A stretch of DNA of 64,000 nt from an uncultured Clostridia bacterium (GTDB taxonomy: Bacteria; Bacillota; Clostridia; Oscillospirales; CAG-272): positions 18,402 to 82,401 of the forward strand of contig CANPZU010000005.1 of assembly GCA_947588825.1 (NCBI GenBank), written 5' to 3'. The translations under genes and the position numbers were made by a program. The notes below the pieces were generated by a model, which saw nothing but the letters and a program-made list of their open reading frames with translations, made no database searches and was not told where the DNA came from. Every line of letters starts with the position of its first letter. The first letter of the stretch is position 1. This document shows positions 10,698-19,399 of the stretch, one piece after another.

Positions 10698-11429
10698 TTA
10701 ACCCTCCATAAGATTCATAGCCGCACGGAATGACAGCGCATCTGCGTGCTGGCTGACCCATCCCCGATGATTCTGCGTCAAGCGGCAGACAGCGGTTCTG
10801 GAATCTCCTGAAAACCAATTCAAGTATGGTACAAATCCGGAACGCTCCGAATGATCGAACAAATCGTTTTGTCCTTCATGCCCGATCACAATAACTTTAC
10901 AGCTATCATGAAGTCTGGTTAAAACCTTCTTCAATTCATCAAAGTAAAAGTTCTGCGCCTCATCAATAATGACAGCCCTCTTCTCAAAATTTGTACCGCG
11001 CAAAAAAGTATGGGTAGCGCATTGGATATAAGCGGTTTGATACTTCTCATTCATCGACCCGTCATAAAGAGCGGTATTGCGATTGACACCTATTTTATCC
11101 AACGCTTCATAAAATGGCTCAAAATACGGCTCGGACTTCTCTTCAATCGTCCCTTTCAGGTATCCTTGTTTTTGTTCCTGCGTAGGTGAAGCGATATACA
11201 CGATACCATCACACCTACCGTACTGATAGAGAAGATTAGCTGTTGCCGTAGCAATCAGGGTTTTCCCTGTTCCGGCTTTTGCATTACAGAATACGATCAG
11301 CTTCTCTTTATCCCAGATAGCATCTCGAAACTGTTTCTGCTCCTCATCAAGCACCAATCCAAAAAAAGGATGCTCAGATAAATCAAGAGGGACCTGATAA
11401 GATCCATTACCGGTATTTCTCTTTGCCAT
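10698..11429 (-). CDS. phoH: PhoH-like P-loop ATPase
   Basis: A 243-residue protein with a Walker A loop NAKAGTGKT, a Walker B AVIIDEAQN and a C-terminal LTQNHRG motif, the arrangement of the PhoH family (AAA-like RNA helicase or nuclease-associated ATPase). PhoH-like genes are common auxiliary genes in large tailed phages; their role in infection is unsettled. The ATG at MAKRNTGN is preceded by GAGGAG at 8 bases, better than the GTG nine bases earlier. It is tightly spaced after the ClpP-like gene and is probably co-transcribed. Confidence 0.9.
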   Translation of the reverse strand: MAKRNTGNGSYQVPLDLSEHPFFGLVLDEEQKQFRDAIWDKEKLIVFCNAKAGTGKTLIATATANLLYQYGRCDGIVYIASPTQEQKQGYLKGTIEEKSEPYFEPFYEALDKIGVNRNTALYDGSMNEKYQTAYIQCATHTFLRGTNFEKRAVIIDEAQNFYFDELKKVLTRLHDSCKVIVIGHEGQNDLFDHSERSGFVPYLNWFSGDSRTAVCRLTQNHRGWVSQHADALSFRAAMNLMEG

Positions 11430-11444
11430 ATACTTCACTCCTCA

Positions 11445-12095
11445 TTAAAGAATGGTATCAAGATCTGTGATGATCTCATCGGCAATGCCAAGTTCAATCA
11501 TTTCCTCACTGAATAAAAACCAATCGCGGCGATGGTTTCGATCATAGACCTCAGCGGAAATATTGGTAGTGGAGAGGATATATTTCTTCATACGATTTTC
11601 CAACTCCTTTGTAAATTCAAGGTTGTCCAGCATTTTTCCGATGCTTCCTGCCGACCACGAGGAACCATCGTGGATCAGGCAGCTCGTATGAGGAAAGATA
11701 TACCGTTTATGTCCCGCCATAAGGAGCAAGCCGCCGGCACTGTAAGCACGCCCTAAGCCAATGGTATAAACCGGCGTTTTTGAAAGCCGAATCATATCAA
11801 TAACATGAAGTACCGCACATACACTTCCGCCATCCGAATTGATGAAGATTTTAATGGGCTTGCGCTCCGCAGGGTCAATTTCCTTATCCTCCTCATTCCA
11901 TTTTCTGATATACATGGCAACATCAATGGTGGAATCGTCGATATCATTATTCCATAAGATCTCGCGCTTTTTCAGTCGCCGGTAAAATTCAAGCATTCCG
12001 GGGTCAGGCATAGAGGTATCAATGATGCCAGCCACATCAACAAACTCCTCGCAGAACTCTTCCGCAACCGCATTCCTGATATCATTCTTCTTCAT
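11445..12095 (-). CDS. ClpP-like serine protease
   Basis: A 216-residue ClpP/crotonase-fold protein. The candidate nucleophile lies in GRAYSAGGLLLMAG and the histidine in SCLIHDGSS; a downstream aspartate in RDWFLF could complete the triad. INSDGGSV matches the ClpP oxyanion-side strand (INSPGGSV in cellular ClpP). Phage ClpP-like proteins are often head maturation proteases, but here the gene lies in the tail half, far from the capsid gene, while a separate protease-scaffold candidate sits at 18830-20029. Its start overlaps the RuvC-like gene by 14 bases, implying translational coupling. Confidence 0.88.
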   Translation of the reverse strand: MKKNDIRNAVAEEFCEEFVDVAGIIDTSMPDPGMLEFYRRLKKREILWNNDIDDSTIDVAMYIRKWNEEDKEIDPAERKPIKIFINSDGGSVCAVLHVIDMIRLSKTPVYTIGLGRAYSAGGLLLMAGHKRYIFPHTSCLIHDGSSWSAGSIGKMLDNLEFTKELENRMKKYILSTTNISAEVYDRNHRRDWFLFSEEMIELGIADEIITDLDTIL

Positions 12096-12627
12096 TGAGA
12101 TTATCCTCACTTCCGATTTTGATTTTGTTCACAACATACCAGCCAATACAAATACTGTCCGACAGGTTATCATTAACTGTATCTATCCCAAACTTTTCTA
12201 ACACGAATTGAAGGGATAAGATTTTAGATGTCTTTTTACCAGAAGACTCAACAGCTGTAATCTTTGATTTGATTTCCTTTGCCGTTCTTCCTCTGGCCTT
12301 ACAGAAGTTTTGCCATTGTGTAGGTGCTACCAGATCATATAAAATATTCGTTTTTTCACATAAGTTCACGAGTACGCCCTGTAATTGAGCCAATCTTTTG
12401 AAAGACTGCACATTCTTTCGCAGCTGAATATCTTCCAAAAATACAGCGTCAATTTCGTGCGTTCGGATCACCTCATCAAGCAAAGCTTCAATATGTAGAA
12501 TTGCCTGTTCAAACGTAAAGCTCTTATTTTCAAATGCCCACGTTCCGTATTCCAGCAGTTCTTTTTTATCATAGTCATAGACCGCCCATGCTCCATGTCT
12601 TGCCTGATCGACAGCCAGGATATTCAC
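12082..12627 (-). CDS. RuvC-like Holliday junction resolvase
   Basis: A 181-residue protein with the RNase H-fold acidic residues of phage RuvC-like resolvases: an N-terminal ILAVDQA strand, VFLEDIQ in the middle and NLSDSICIG near the C-terminus. These would bind two metal ions and cut branched DNA, for example before packaging. It is the first gene after the terminator at 12703-12730 and overlaps the ClpP-like gene. Confidence 0.85.
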   Translation of the reverse strand: MNILAVDQARHGAWAVYDYDKKELLEYGTWAFENKSFTFEQAILHIEALLDEVIRTHEIDAVFLEDIQLRKNVQSFKRLAQLQGVLVNLCEKTNILYDLVAPTQWQNFCKARGRTAKEIKSKITAVESSGKKTSKILSLQFVLEKFGIDTVNDNLSDSICIGWYVVNKIKIGSEDNLNEEE

Positions 12628-12702
12628 AGATTTTCACCGCCTTCCGTATGAGTTTCGCTTATCTTTGATTCATCCGGATCACGGGCGCAACATACATAAT
12701 CT

Positions 12703-12730
12703 GAAAAAAGGGAGGGCAAAAGCCCTCCCT
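12703..12730 (-). terminator. Intrinsic terminator
   Basis: Read leftward, AGGGAGGGC and GCCCTCCCT form a nine-pair hairpin with a four-base loop followed by six T. It lies just after the small zinc-finger gene and ends the capsid/tail-tube transcript before the RuvC-ClpP-PhoH group. Confidence 0.85.
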
Positions 12731-12731
12731 T

Positions 12732-13052
12732 CTATTCATGCTGTTCCTCTACTTCCATATCTGTGATCTCCTGTTCACCTTCAGATCCGTGTACAACAGA
12801 ATAAATCTCTGCAAGACGGTCCCGCACATCCGGAATAAATTCCTCTGTATGTAGAAAATCCAAACCGCGTTCATGAAGAATACGATATGCCTTTTCTGCA
12901 TCATGGTCCGTCCGGTATGTCATCAGCGCCAAAAGAATATAGTAGTGGTCCACCGTATCGGCAAGACCACGCCAACTCCTCTTGCGATCACAGGCATAGC
13001 AGTATGGATACTTAGCACCGCAGACACGGCACGTTACGATATGATTCGTCAT
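12732..13052 (-). CDS. Small putative zinc-binding protein
   Basis: A 106-residue protein whose first 25 residues carry CRVCGAKYPYCYAC, a CxxC...CxxC pattern suitable for one zinc ion. The rest is acidic and helical, with a very acidic C-terminus. No family recognised. It follows the tail tube gene after 9 bases and is the last gene before a terminator, so it is part of the structural operon. Confidence 0.7.
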   Translation of the reverse strand: MTNHIVTCRVCGAKYPYCYACDRKRSWRGLADTVDHYYILLALMTYRTDHDAEKAYRILHERGLDFLHTEEFIPDVRDRLAEIYSVVHGSEGEQEITDMEVEEQHE

Positions 13053-13061
13053 GCCATCCGC

Positions 13062-13859
13062 TTACTTCTCGTTCCAGATCCAGTAGCAGAGCTGCGCTTC
13101 GTCGGCACAGTAGTCCTTCAGAGCGGAGAAGCTAAACGGATGAGTGCCCTCGGCGGTCAGATTGATGGTGAAGTTGTTGTCGATCTTAGCCTTGGGGAAC
13201 ACCAGGGTACCGGCACGCTTGGCAGCAGGGTTGCAGATATCGGCAGCCAGAACGTCAACCAGATACTCAGCAGCCTCGGCAAACTCCTCGGAGCTATCGG
13301 ACACCATAACGGCGTTCTCAGTCTCATACTCGTACAGGATGCCGATCATCGTCACGCCGTTGCCGGCCTCGCCGGTAGGCAGAGTCACGGTGTTGCCGGA
13401 AATGCTAGCCTCACTCTCAGCAGTCTCGCCGACAGCAATCGTCTTATCGATGTTCTTATCGGCACTCAGAGTGTAGATCTCCTTGGGAAGCTTGTTCTCA
13501 TCGGGAGTATAAGTAGTCGTAGCAGTACGGCCACCATCCTCACCCTCGGTCTTCAGAACCTCAAAGATCTTGCCGCGCAGCTTCTTACCGGTATCGGCGA
13601 TCTGCATCGTAGTACCGAGCTGAGAAGCCATCATAGGCATAGAGATAGTGGAAGCCTCACCGGAGAACGTAACGCCCTTGGAGGTGTCAAATCTCGCAAT
13701 CAGAACGCCCATAGCGTCGGTCTTATCGGTAGACTCACCGGTAAACTCAACTTGGGGATTCTCAATGCTGGTAGCGGTCCAGTTGACCAGGCCGGTGTTC
13801 AGATTCACTTCGGTAACACGGCGTACACGGTCGATCATAAAATCTTTCGCGTTAAACAT
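13062..13859 (-). CDS. Major tail (tube) protein, putative
   Basis: A 265-residue, beta-rich, low-cysteine protein beginning MFNAKDFMIDRVRRV. Composition (many T, G, A, E), size and position after the connector genes fit a tail tube protein, possibly with an inserted domain in the middle (TATTTYTPDE onward). As the most abundant tail protein it would polymerise around the tape measure. No catalytic motif. Assignment rests on gene order and composition. Confidence 0.7.
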   Translation of the reverse strand: MFNAKDFMIDRVRRVTEVNLNTGLVNWTATSIENPQVEFTGESTDKTDAMGVLIARFDTSKGVTFSGEASTISMPMMASQLGTTMQIADTGKKLRGKIFEVLKTEGEDGGRTATTTYTPDENKLPKEIYTLSADKNIDKTIAVGETAESEASISGNTVTLPTGEAGNGVTMIGILYEYETENAVMVSDSSEEFAEAAEYLVDVLAADICNPAAKRAGTLVFPKAKIDNNFTINLTAEGTHPFSFSALKDYCADEAQLCYWIWNEK

Positions 13860-13931
13860 TGGCTCATCAAATCCTTTCTACAATTTAATTCGTTGCTAAA
13901 GCCTTTTGCGCAACATAATAAAAAAGAAGAG

Positions 13932-14657
13932 CTATTTCAGCTCTCCGAACAGATTTAACTCTTTCTTATTGATCTTTTTGACATCGATGTTTCCGGTATA
14001 GATGCCAGTCATCAGCTGGTCGTAATTCCTTCTGTGACTTACTCTTACCACCGCATCCATAAACACTCCGATAGGAAGTCCCCATATATCATCATACCGA
14101 TATTTGAATCCTTCGTCGTTAGTCATGGTTGAAATCAACGGAAGCAGATTAGAGCGATATTCCTTTCGCCCCAGCATCTCCCTTTCATCCCTGTCATCTT
14201 CGATCATAATATCTTTCGTATAGTCATTACATCCAAAATCGACGTTCTTGGTCAACTTGTGAACGCTTCGCAAATAATCCGTCAATATAGAATGTATCGC
14301 CCTGTCAATAACAACGCCGTCACTATTTCGCAGCACAATCTGCTTTGTCTGCGTATGAATCATCGGCACAAAGTCGTCCACAACGATCCCAGGCAAAACA
14401 ATAGAGATATCAATCCCTTTCAACGCACGAAACAGAGAGATAAACAGTTCATATTCATCTACCGTATCCCAATACACGTGAAGAGAATCCCATATATCTA
14501 CCTTTCGATCCGACGGTGTTGCACAGAGCGTATGAACCAAACCAAGATATTCCCTTTCTCCATATTCACAGACTTCATCCAGTGTAGGCTGCCGTACTGT
14601 AATTTTTGAGTTAATCGGATACTCTATTTTCCGGTATGCCTTCAACTGGTCTAGCAT
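13932..14657 (-). CDS. Virion-module protein of unknown function
   Basis: A 241-residue protein beginning MLDQLKAYRKIEYPIN, with GGAGGG upstream. No domain recognised. It overlaps the preceding connector-like gene by 7 bases and precedes the tail tube gene, so it is likely a neck, tail-completion or assembly factor. Confidence 0.65.
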   Translation of the reverse strand: MLDQLKAYRKIEYPINSKITVRQPTLDEVCEYGEREYLGLVHTLCATPSDRKVDIWDSLHVYWDTVDEYELFISLFRALKGIDISIVLPGIVVDDFVPMIHTQTKQIVLRNSDGVVIDRAIHSILTDYLRSVHKLTKNVDFGCNDYTKDIMIEDDRDEREMLGRKEYRSNLLPLISTMTNDEGFKYRYDDIWGLPIGVFMDAVVRVSHRRNYDQLMTGIYTGNIDVKKINKKELNLFGELK

Positions 14658-15151
14658 AGCAAATCGGCCCTCCTGTTCGGCTCATGCGTTGTATACGGAA
14701 TTTCCCATCCGGAATATCCTTCATTAAATTGTACTTCCTCCGCATAGCCGATCTCAATTCCGCCGAAACCAAATAACGGGTCATCTCCGTTATTCAGAAT
14801 ACGATCCACCTCATCTGCCAGCAAGTCCGCTCTGGAACCCTGCAGCAAATCAATCTGGTGCTCGTTGCAGATAATATAGACGGTAACACCGGTCTCCTTT
14901 ATTACATTCGTATCGGCATAGATCACACGACTGCGCATCGTAATAAAGTTTTTATCATCTGTCTGTGTTCCGGGGACATAAAAGTGGATTTTGATAAGGG
15001 AGCTGGCTGGGCTTTTGCTGCCTGTTGCGACGTTTTCAAACTCCTCCACATTGTTACCGACATTGCAAAGAAGATTGACAACGGCTTGATTTTGCAGCAG
15101 CTTCTTTCTCAATAAAATCTTTTGCTGAATCATTGAAGCAAAATGCGGCAC
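14651..15151 (-). CDS. Putative tail completion/terminator protein
   Basis: About 166 residues. I chose the GTG start (VPHFASMIQQ) because GGGAGG lies 8 bases upstream; a GTG three codons earlier would sit on the site itself. The alpha/beta mix, the size and the location between head-closure proteins and the tail tube match proteins that cap the tail. No sequence motif proves this. Confidence 0.6.
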   Translation of the reverse strand: MPHFASMIQQKILLRKKLLQNQAVVNLLCNVGNNVEEFENVATGSKSPASSLIKIHFYVPGTQTDDKNFITMRSRVIYADTNVIKETGVTVYIICNEHQIDLLQGSRADLLADEVDRILNNGDDPLFGFGGIEIGYAEEVQFNEGYSGWEIPYTTHEPNRRADLLC

Positions 15152-15164
15152 CCATATCACCTCC

Positions 15165-16217
15165 CTACCAATTTACGATCAATATTTTGATTGTCGCCTC
15201 ACAACCATACTCGTCGCTGACAACTCGCATCTCAATATAACGGCCAACATACTCCGCGCTTTCTGACGCACGGATCACAATAACCCCGTCTTGATCGCTC
15301 TCTACAACGGCTGCATCTCCAAAATCATATTCCAGTCTGTACGAAAGCGGCTGCAAGTGGCGGCCCCATGTATCCGTAAATTGGACTTGAATCTTCTTTG
15401 TTTCTCCGATTGCAAGCTTGAAATCACCGTCAGTATCTCGGATCACCATACCGACATCACTACCAGGCGTTTCCTCTGATCCACTGTCATCCTTCGGATA
15501 ATAATCAGCAACCATAAGTTCTGCGTTATCCGAAGCAGTATTAAACTGATCCTCCAAAACAGCCCATTGGATCAATCCGTCATTCCAAAATTCATCACCG
15601 ACTGCATAGGAAACAGGATCAACCCTGGTAATTCTGTAAGCTGTTGGATGTCCCAAATTCTTGTCCATCAGAAACCGAAAACGGTCATCCAACATAATCG
15701 TTTCCTCATTATATGGAATGTAAATCAGGTGCTGATCTTCACCGACATTGATATTCGTCTTCTCTGCTTCACCGGTACCGTATTGCGTACTGTTCTCACT
15801 GAAAACAGGATACTCTACAATTTTTCCGGTCAGCGGAGAAATAAAATGAATGCTGTGTTTGCATTTCCAAAGAACCGCCTTTTCGTAAATACGGTTATTA
15901 TCCGGAAAAGAGCTGACCATCCATATTCCACCGTCATACTTTACATACTGTCCGCATTTCAATATGCCGATATTGCTTAGAATCTGCCGGTTCACTGTGC
16001 TGTTATAAACATCACTGGTCTTTTGCTGAATAATAACTCTTACCTTCTGCGGCTCAACATAGATCCGCTTGTCATAGATCAGAACATCGGAACCGATAGC
16101 GGTATCAAGCTGCTCTTGAAATCCGTCCCGTCCGAACGCCCAGAACTCATCATCTTCATATCCGCTGTTGAAAAGGGGGCGCGTCATCCGATACCACTTC
16201 TTGGACTCTTCCGACAT
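15165..16217 (-). CDS. Head-tail connector protein with C-terminal Ig-like region
   Basis: A 350-residue protein. Residues 1-230 form the main domain. A linker rich in D, S, G and E (DDSGSEETPGSD) leads to a C-terminal beta-rich segment of about 90 residues (VIRDTDGDFKLAIGETKKI to the end) resembling an Ig-like/BIG-type fold. Such add-on domains often decorate phage necks and capsids. Position suggests a stopper or head-closure protein. Confidence 0.6.
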   Translation of the reverse strand: MSEESKKWYRMTRPLFNSGYEDDEFWAFGRDGFQEQLDTAIGSDVLIYDKRIYVEPQKVRVIIQQKTSDVYNSTVNRQILSNIGILKCGQYVKYDGGIWMVSSFPDNNRIYEKAVLWKCKHSIHFISPLTGKIVEYPVFSENSTQYGTGEAEKTNINVGEDQHLIYIPYNEETIMLDDRFRFLMDKNLGHPTAYRITRVDPVSYAVGDEFWNDGLIQWAVLEDQFNTASDNAELMVADYYPKDDSGSEETPGSDVGMVIRDTDGDFKLAIGETKKIQVQFTDTWGRHLQPLSYRLEYDFGDAAVVESDQDGVIVIRASESAEYVGRYIEMRVVSDEYGCEATIKILIVNW

Positions 16218-16228
16218 ATCACTGCCCC

Positions 16229-16633
16229 CTATCCATACGCAGGATCTTTCATGCGGTGAAGCAAAACCTCAACCAATCCAATCTGATCGTCAAGCTCCTG
16301 CTTTGTTACACGCTTCGTCGCATCCTGACCTGTCAACTGGATATCCTTGCCGTAAATACCATTCAACGCCATAACCCGGCTCAATTCTCTTTGCAAGTAT
16401 GACACATACATCATCTGCGCAAGGATACGGATAGAAATACCGCTGAGTTTGCTGGAAAACTCCATTTTCTCGTTGTCATACCCAAGATCACAGCCAAGAT
16501 TCAGCTCATAATCCGAGACAGCAGTAGAAAGCCATTCCGCCTCCAGCCCTTCCGGAATCTCATACTTTGTCAAAGGCATGGAATGGAACTTCTGTTCTAC
16601 ATCTCCAAAAGTTGTATTTTTCTCATCCGCCAT
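16229..16633 (-). CDS. Head-tail connector (adaptor) protein, putative
   Basis: A 134-residue, mainly helical acidic protein (MADEKNTTFGDVEQ). Small helical proteins downstream of the major capsid gene and upstream of head-closure genes are usually the adaptor ring bound to the portal. No specific motif; the role is inferred from order and size. Confidence 0.6.
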   Translation of the reverse strand: MADEKNTTFGDVEQKFHSMPLTKYEIPEGLEAEWLSTAVSDYELNLGCDLGYDNEKMEFSSKLSGISIRILAQMMYVSYLQRELSRVMALNGIYGKDIQLTGQDATKRVTKQELDDQIGLVEVLLHRMKDPAYG

Positions 16634-16658
16634 AATCCATACCTTCTCCTTTCACCAG

Positions 16659-17126
16659 TCAGATCTTGGCAGTCGCGGACAGCTTACGCAGAGCATCTAC
16701 CTTCCAGGACTCAGCATCGTCGGCGCCAACCTTAAATGCCAGTTCCACAAGCATACGCTTCTCGGCATCGGTCTGCACCATAGCCGCCATACGCTCATTA
16801 AACTTCGCCTTGGTACGAATAGACAGCAGTTCTTTCACGCTCGTCTCATTCAGGAGCTCAGGAGCGCCAACATCCTCGCTCTCCAGACCGAACAGCTTCT
16901 TGCGTATCTCCTCATCGACAATCTGAATACGGGCGTGATTTCCCAAACCGTCAGTACCGGTAAACATCACATTGCCGGTCTGGATCTGGGACAAAACTTC
17001 CTCTTCGGAGAGGAGGGGGAAATTCCGGGCATTTCCCGGAATCGAGATATCACCCTGCCCCGCCAGACGCCGGAAGTTCAGAGGCCAGGAGCAGAGATTG
17101 TTTACCAGAACATTATTCGTTGCCAT
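16659..17126 (-). CDS. Virion protein next to the major capsid gene
   Basis: A 155-residue protein (MATNNVLVNNLCSW) with a beta-rich first half and a helical second half carrying three short alanine/leucine helices. No recognised family. It is separated from the capsid gene by a hairpin and has its own GGAGAA site. It could be a head-tail or minor capsid protein. Confidence 0.6.
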   Translation of the reverse strand: MATNNVLVNNLCSWPLNFRRLAGQGDISIPGNARNFPLLSEEEVLSQIQTGNVMFTGTDGLGNHARIQIVDEEIRKKLFGLESEDVGAPELLNETSVKELLSIRTKAKFNERMAAMVQTDAEKRMLVELAFKVGADDAESWKVDALRKLSATAKI

Positions 17127-17151
17127 AACGATTCTCCTTCAATTGAAATTT

Positions 17152-17175
17152 GGGGAGGAGCAATCGCCCCTCCCC
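17152..17175 (-). terminator. Hairpin after the major capsid gene (attenuator-like)
   Basis: GGGGAGGaGC and GCcCCTCCCC form a strong hairpin with a four-base loop and one mismatch, 30 bases beyond the capsid stop. The T-tract read leftward is poor (AAATTTC), so it probably only reduces read-through or stabilises the capsid mRNA end. Confidence 0.5.
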
Positions 17176-17204
17176 ATTTTGGGGCATAAAAAAAGACCTC
17201 GCTA

Positions 17205-18311
17205 TTAAACAGCGGGAGCCTCATAGTTCGTATCGGAAACCAGTCCGATCCAGTCCTCCATACCCTCAGCGATGCCGGCACCAAATTCCATATCGAAGCG
17301 GGTCAGGTGCTGACGGGTCACGATATCATCACCAGTCATGGTGGTCATGCCGCCGCGCAGGAAGACCTGCAGGGGAGAAACAGCACCACGAGGCAGGAAG
17401 AACAGCAGACCCTGTGGCATATACAGAGCATAATCGGTACCCTCATTGTTCAGGTGGGTCCAATCGATGGAGTTTGGCAGCTCGGTCACGGTAGCACCGT
17501 TATACATACCGATCACACCGTTGCGGCGGATCTCCTCAGCAATGGCGTCAGTGCCGTAGCGGACGGCATCCTTGGGATCAGCGCGGAAACCGGCAAAATC
17601 ATTGAACTGGGACACAACACTGTAGTCACCGGCAATATTGACCTTACCATACCGGCGCATGGACTTCAGCATATTGTCAACGGCGGTCTTGGTGATACCG
17701 CTGGATTCAGCAAAGTGCTTCACACCCTTGGCATTCTTCAGAGCGTTGTACAGAACGGTCATCACATAGTAGGTCATCTTGTTCTGCATATCGATCTGAA
17801 CCTGATTCATACCCTCGCGGATGCTGCCGTCAAAGTTACCGTTCTGAACCTCACGGTAGTCAACGGCAAAGCCGCCGGAGATGGTCTGAGTGCCAATGGG
17901 ATACTCGCGCCAGTTCACAGCGGCGAAAGGCACATCACTGCTGGCAGCCTGGAAGCGAGAATCGATGCTCTCATAGTTGTAGGTCTTCATCATAGGAACC
18001 TGGTCATAACCGATCCGGCGATAGTTGCCCATAAAGTCAAACAGGCGAACGACCTCCAGCAGCTTCGGCTCAATAGAGAACTTGATGATGCTGTTGATCT
18101 CGCTTTCGGCGGCGTGGTCGCCGTCCAGAGCCTTGGAACCAAGCTCCTTCAGAGTAGCAACGCTCTTGTCCTTAACCTTATCATCCACATTGGGACGACG
18201 ACCGGCGCTCAGAGCGGAAAAGACCTCAACGATCTTGGAATCCTTCTTGACACGACCGGTATCCACATCAGCCTGAGCATTGCTCATGTTGATCTCATAA
18301 ATAGTGCTCAT
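17205..18311 (-). CDS. Major capsid protein (HK97 fold, putative)
   Basis: A 368-residue protein. Its size, position after scaffold and decoration genes, an N-terminal charged helical region and downstream segments typical of phage capsid proteins (VNWREYPIGTQTISGGFAVDYREV, then a C-terminal GDDIVTRQHLTRFDME region) support a major capsid subunit. About 100 N-terminal residues precede the first beta-rich stretch and could be a delta-type region cleaved on maturation. No crosslinking lysine-asparagine pair can be assigned by eye. Confidence 0.85.
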   Translation of the reverse strand: MSTIYEINMSNAQADVDTGRVKKDSKIVEVFSALSAGRRPNVDDKVKDKSVATLKELGSKALDGDHAAESEINSIIKFSIEPKLLEVVRLFDFMGNYRRIGYDQVPMMKTYNYESIDSRFQAASSDVPFAAVNWREYPIGTQTISGGFAVDYREVQNGNFDGSIREGMNQVQIDMQNKMTYYVMTVLYNALKNAKGVKHFAESSGITKTAVDNMLKSMRRYGKVNIAGDYSVVSQFNDFAGFRADPKDAVRYGTDAIAEEIRRNGVIGMYNGATVTELPNSIDWTHLNNEGTDYALYMPQGLLFFLPRGAVSPLQVFLRGGMTTMTGDDIVTRQHLTRFDMEFGAGIAEGMEDWIGLVSDTNYEAPAV

Positions 18312-18332
18312 TATGTACTCCTCCCTCTCTTA

Positions 18333-18812
18333 TTACTCGGTGGCAAGCGCACCGGCGCGGACAACAACCAGGATACCATTGCCCATATAGGCGGTCTTCT
18401 CAATGACCTCGAAGTACACGGTATAACCGGTCACAGCATCACTCTTCTTCAGAAGACCGGTGGTCTCGGCAAACACCAGCTTATCGCCAGCATTCAGAGA
18501 CTCAACACCGTCGGTGACCTCGTAATCCGCAAACTCCATCTCCATATTGATAACGCTCAGGAGATCGTCAGCCCGCACATACTCGCCCTTCTTGATGGTC
18601 AGCGTATCCTTAAAATCATGCATCTCAGGATTCACATTGATGTTGGAAACAATACGGTAGCACGCCTTGGCCTTCGTCTCATCTTCAGGAAGCTTGGCGG
18701 TCTTATTCGCACGATCCAGGATCACGCCCATACCGACCTGCACGTCGGCGTCAGCAACGCAGTAACCCACGTTCTGAACATTCTTGTAATAACCGATAGT
18801 CTTACCCTTCAT
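18333..18812 (-). CDS. Capsid decoration-type protein
   Basis: A 159-residue beta-rich protein (MKGKTIGYYKNVQNVGY) with repeated V/G/D-rich strands. Genes of this size between scaffold and major capsid commonly encode head decoration or stabilisation proteins. No family motif was identified. Confidence 0.65.
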   Translation of the reverse strand: MKGKTIGYYKNVQNVGYCVADADVQVGMGVILDRANKTAKLPEDETKAKACYRIVSNINVNPEMHDFKDTLTIKKGEYVRADDLLSVINMEMEFADYEVTDGVESLNAGDKLVFAETTGLLKKSDAVTGYTVYFEVIEKTAYMGNGILVVVRAGALATE

Positions 18813-18829
18813 TGTTCTTCATCCCTTTC

Positions 18830-19399
18830 TTAGAAAATGTCTTCATCGTCGGCATCATCATTCTTCTGGATGCCAGGATCTTCCGTCATACCAAACACAT
18901 CAATCTGATTGGCGGAATTTGTCTCATTGGTACGACTCTCACGAGCAATACGCACCATCTCAGTGCAAATCTTGCCGATGATGCTGTTGATCTCAATGCT
19001 GCCAGGATTGGCATTAAAGGCATCAATCTCATCCTTGGCAACTGCCCGCTGCTCATCGGTATAGGGAGCCAGAGCAGCATTCAGCTCAGACTTGGCAGCC
19101 TCTCCCTCAAGAGTAGCAATCTTAGAGTTAGCCTCTGCTAACTCATGCTCAACAGTTTCCTTGGCAGCATTGGCCTCAGCCAGACCCGCCTCAGCAGCGA
19201 CGGCCTTCGCATTGGCGGCATCATAATCCGCCCGGAGCTGCGCAATGTCAGCTTCCCTCTGAGCGATATCGGCCTTGAGCTGGCTGATCTCGGCATCCTT
19301 CGCCTCAACCTTAGCAAAATACTCGTCCCACTTGGAGTTGGCTTCGGAAATAGCACTTGACACAGCCGCCATCAGCTCGTTCTTAGTCTTCTCGTCCAT
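18830..19399 (-). CDS. Nested scaffold protein (internal in-frame start)
   Basis: Within the protease-scaffold gene, AAGGAGG (19408-19414) stands 8 bases before an in-frame ATG at 19399, beginning MDEKTKNELMAAV. The product would be 189 residues, almost all coiled coil plus an acidic C-terminus. The lambda C/Nu3 pair shows the same arrangement: a protease gene whose 3' part is independently translated as scaffold. The site is as good as those of complete genes nearby, and the domain boundary falls at the same point. Confidence 0.6.
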   Translation of the reverse strand: MDEKTKNELMAAVSSAISEANSKWDEYFAKVEAKDAEISQLKADIAQREADIAQLRADYDAANAKAVAAEAGLAEANAAKETVEHELAEANSKIATLEGEAAKSELNAALAPYTDEQRAVAKDEIDAFNANPGSIEINSIIGKICTEMVRIARESRTNETNSANQIDVFGMTEDPGIQKNDDADDEDIF

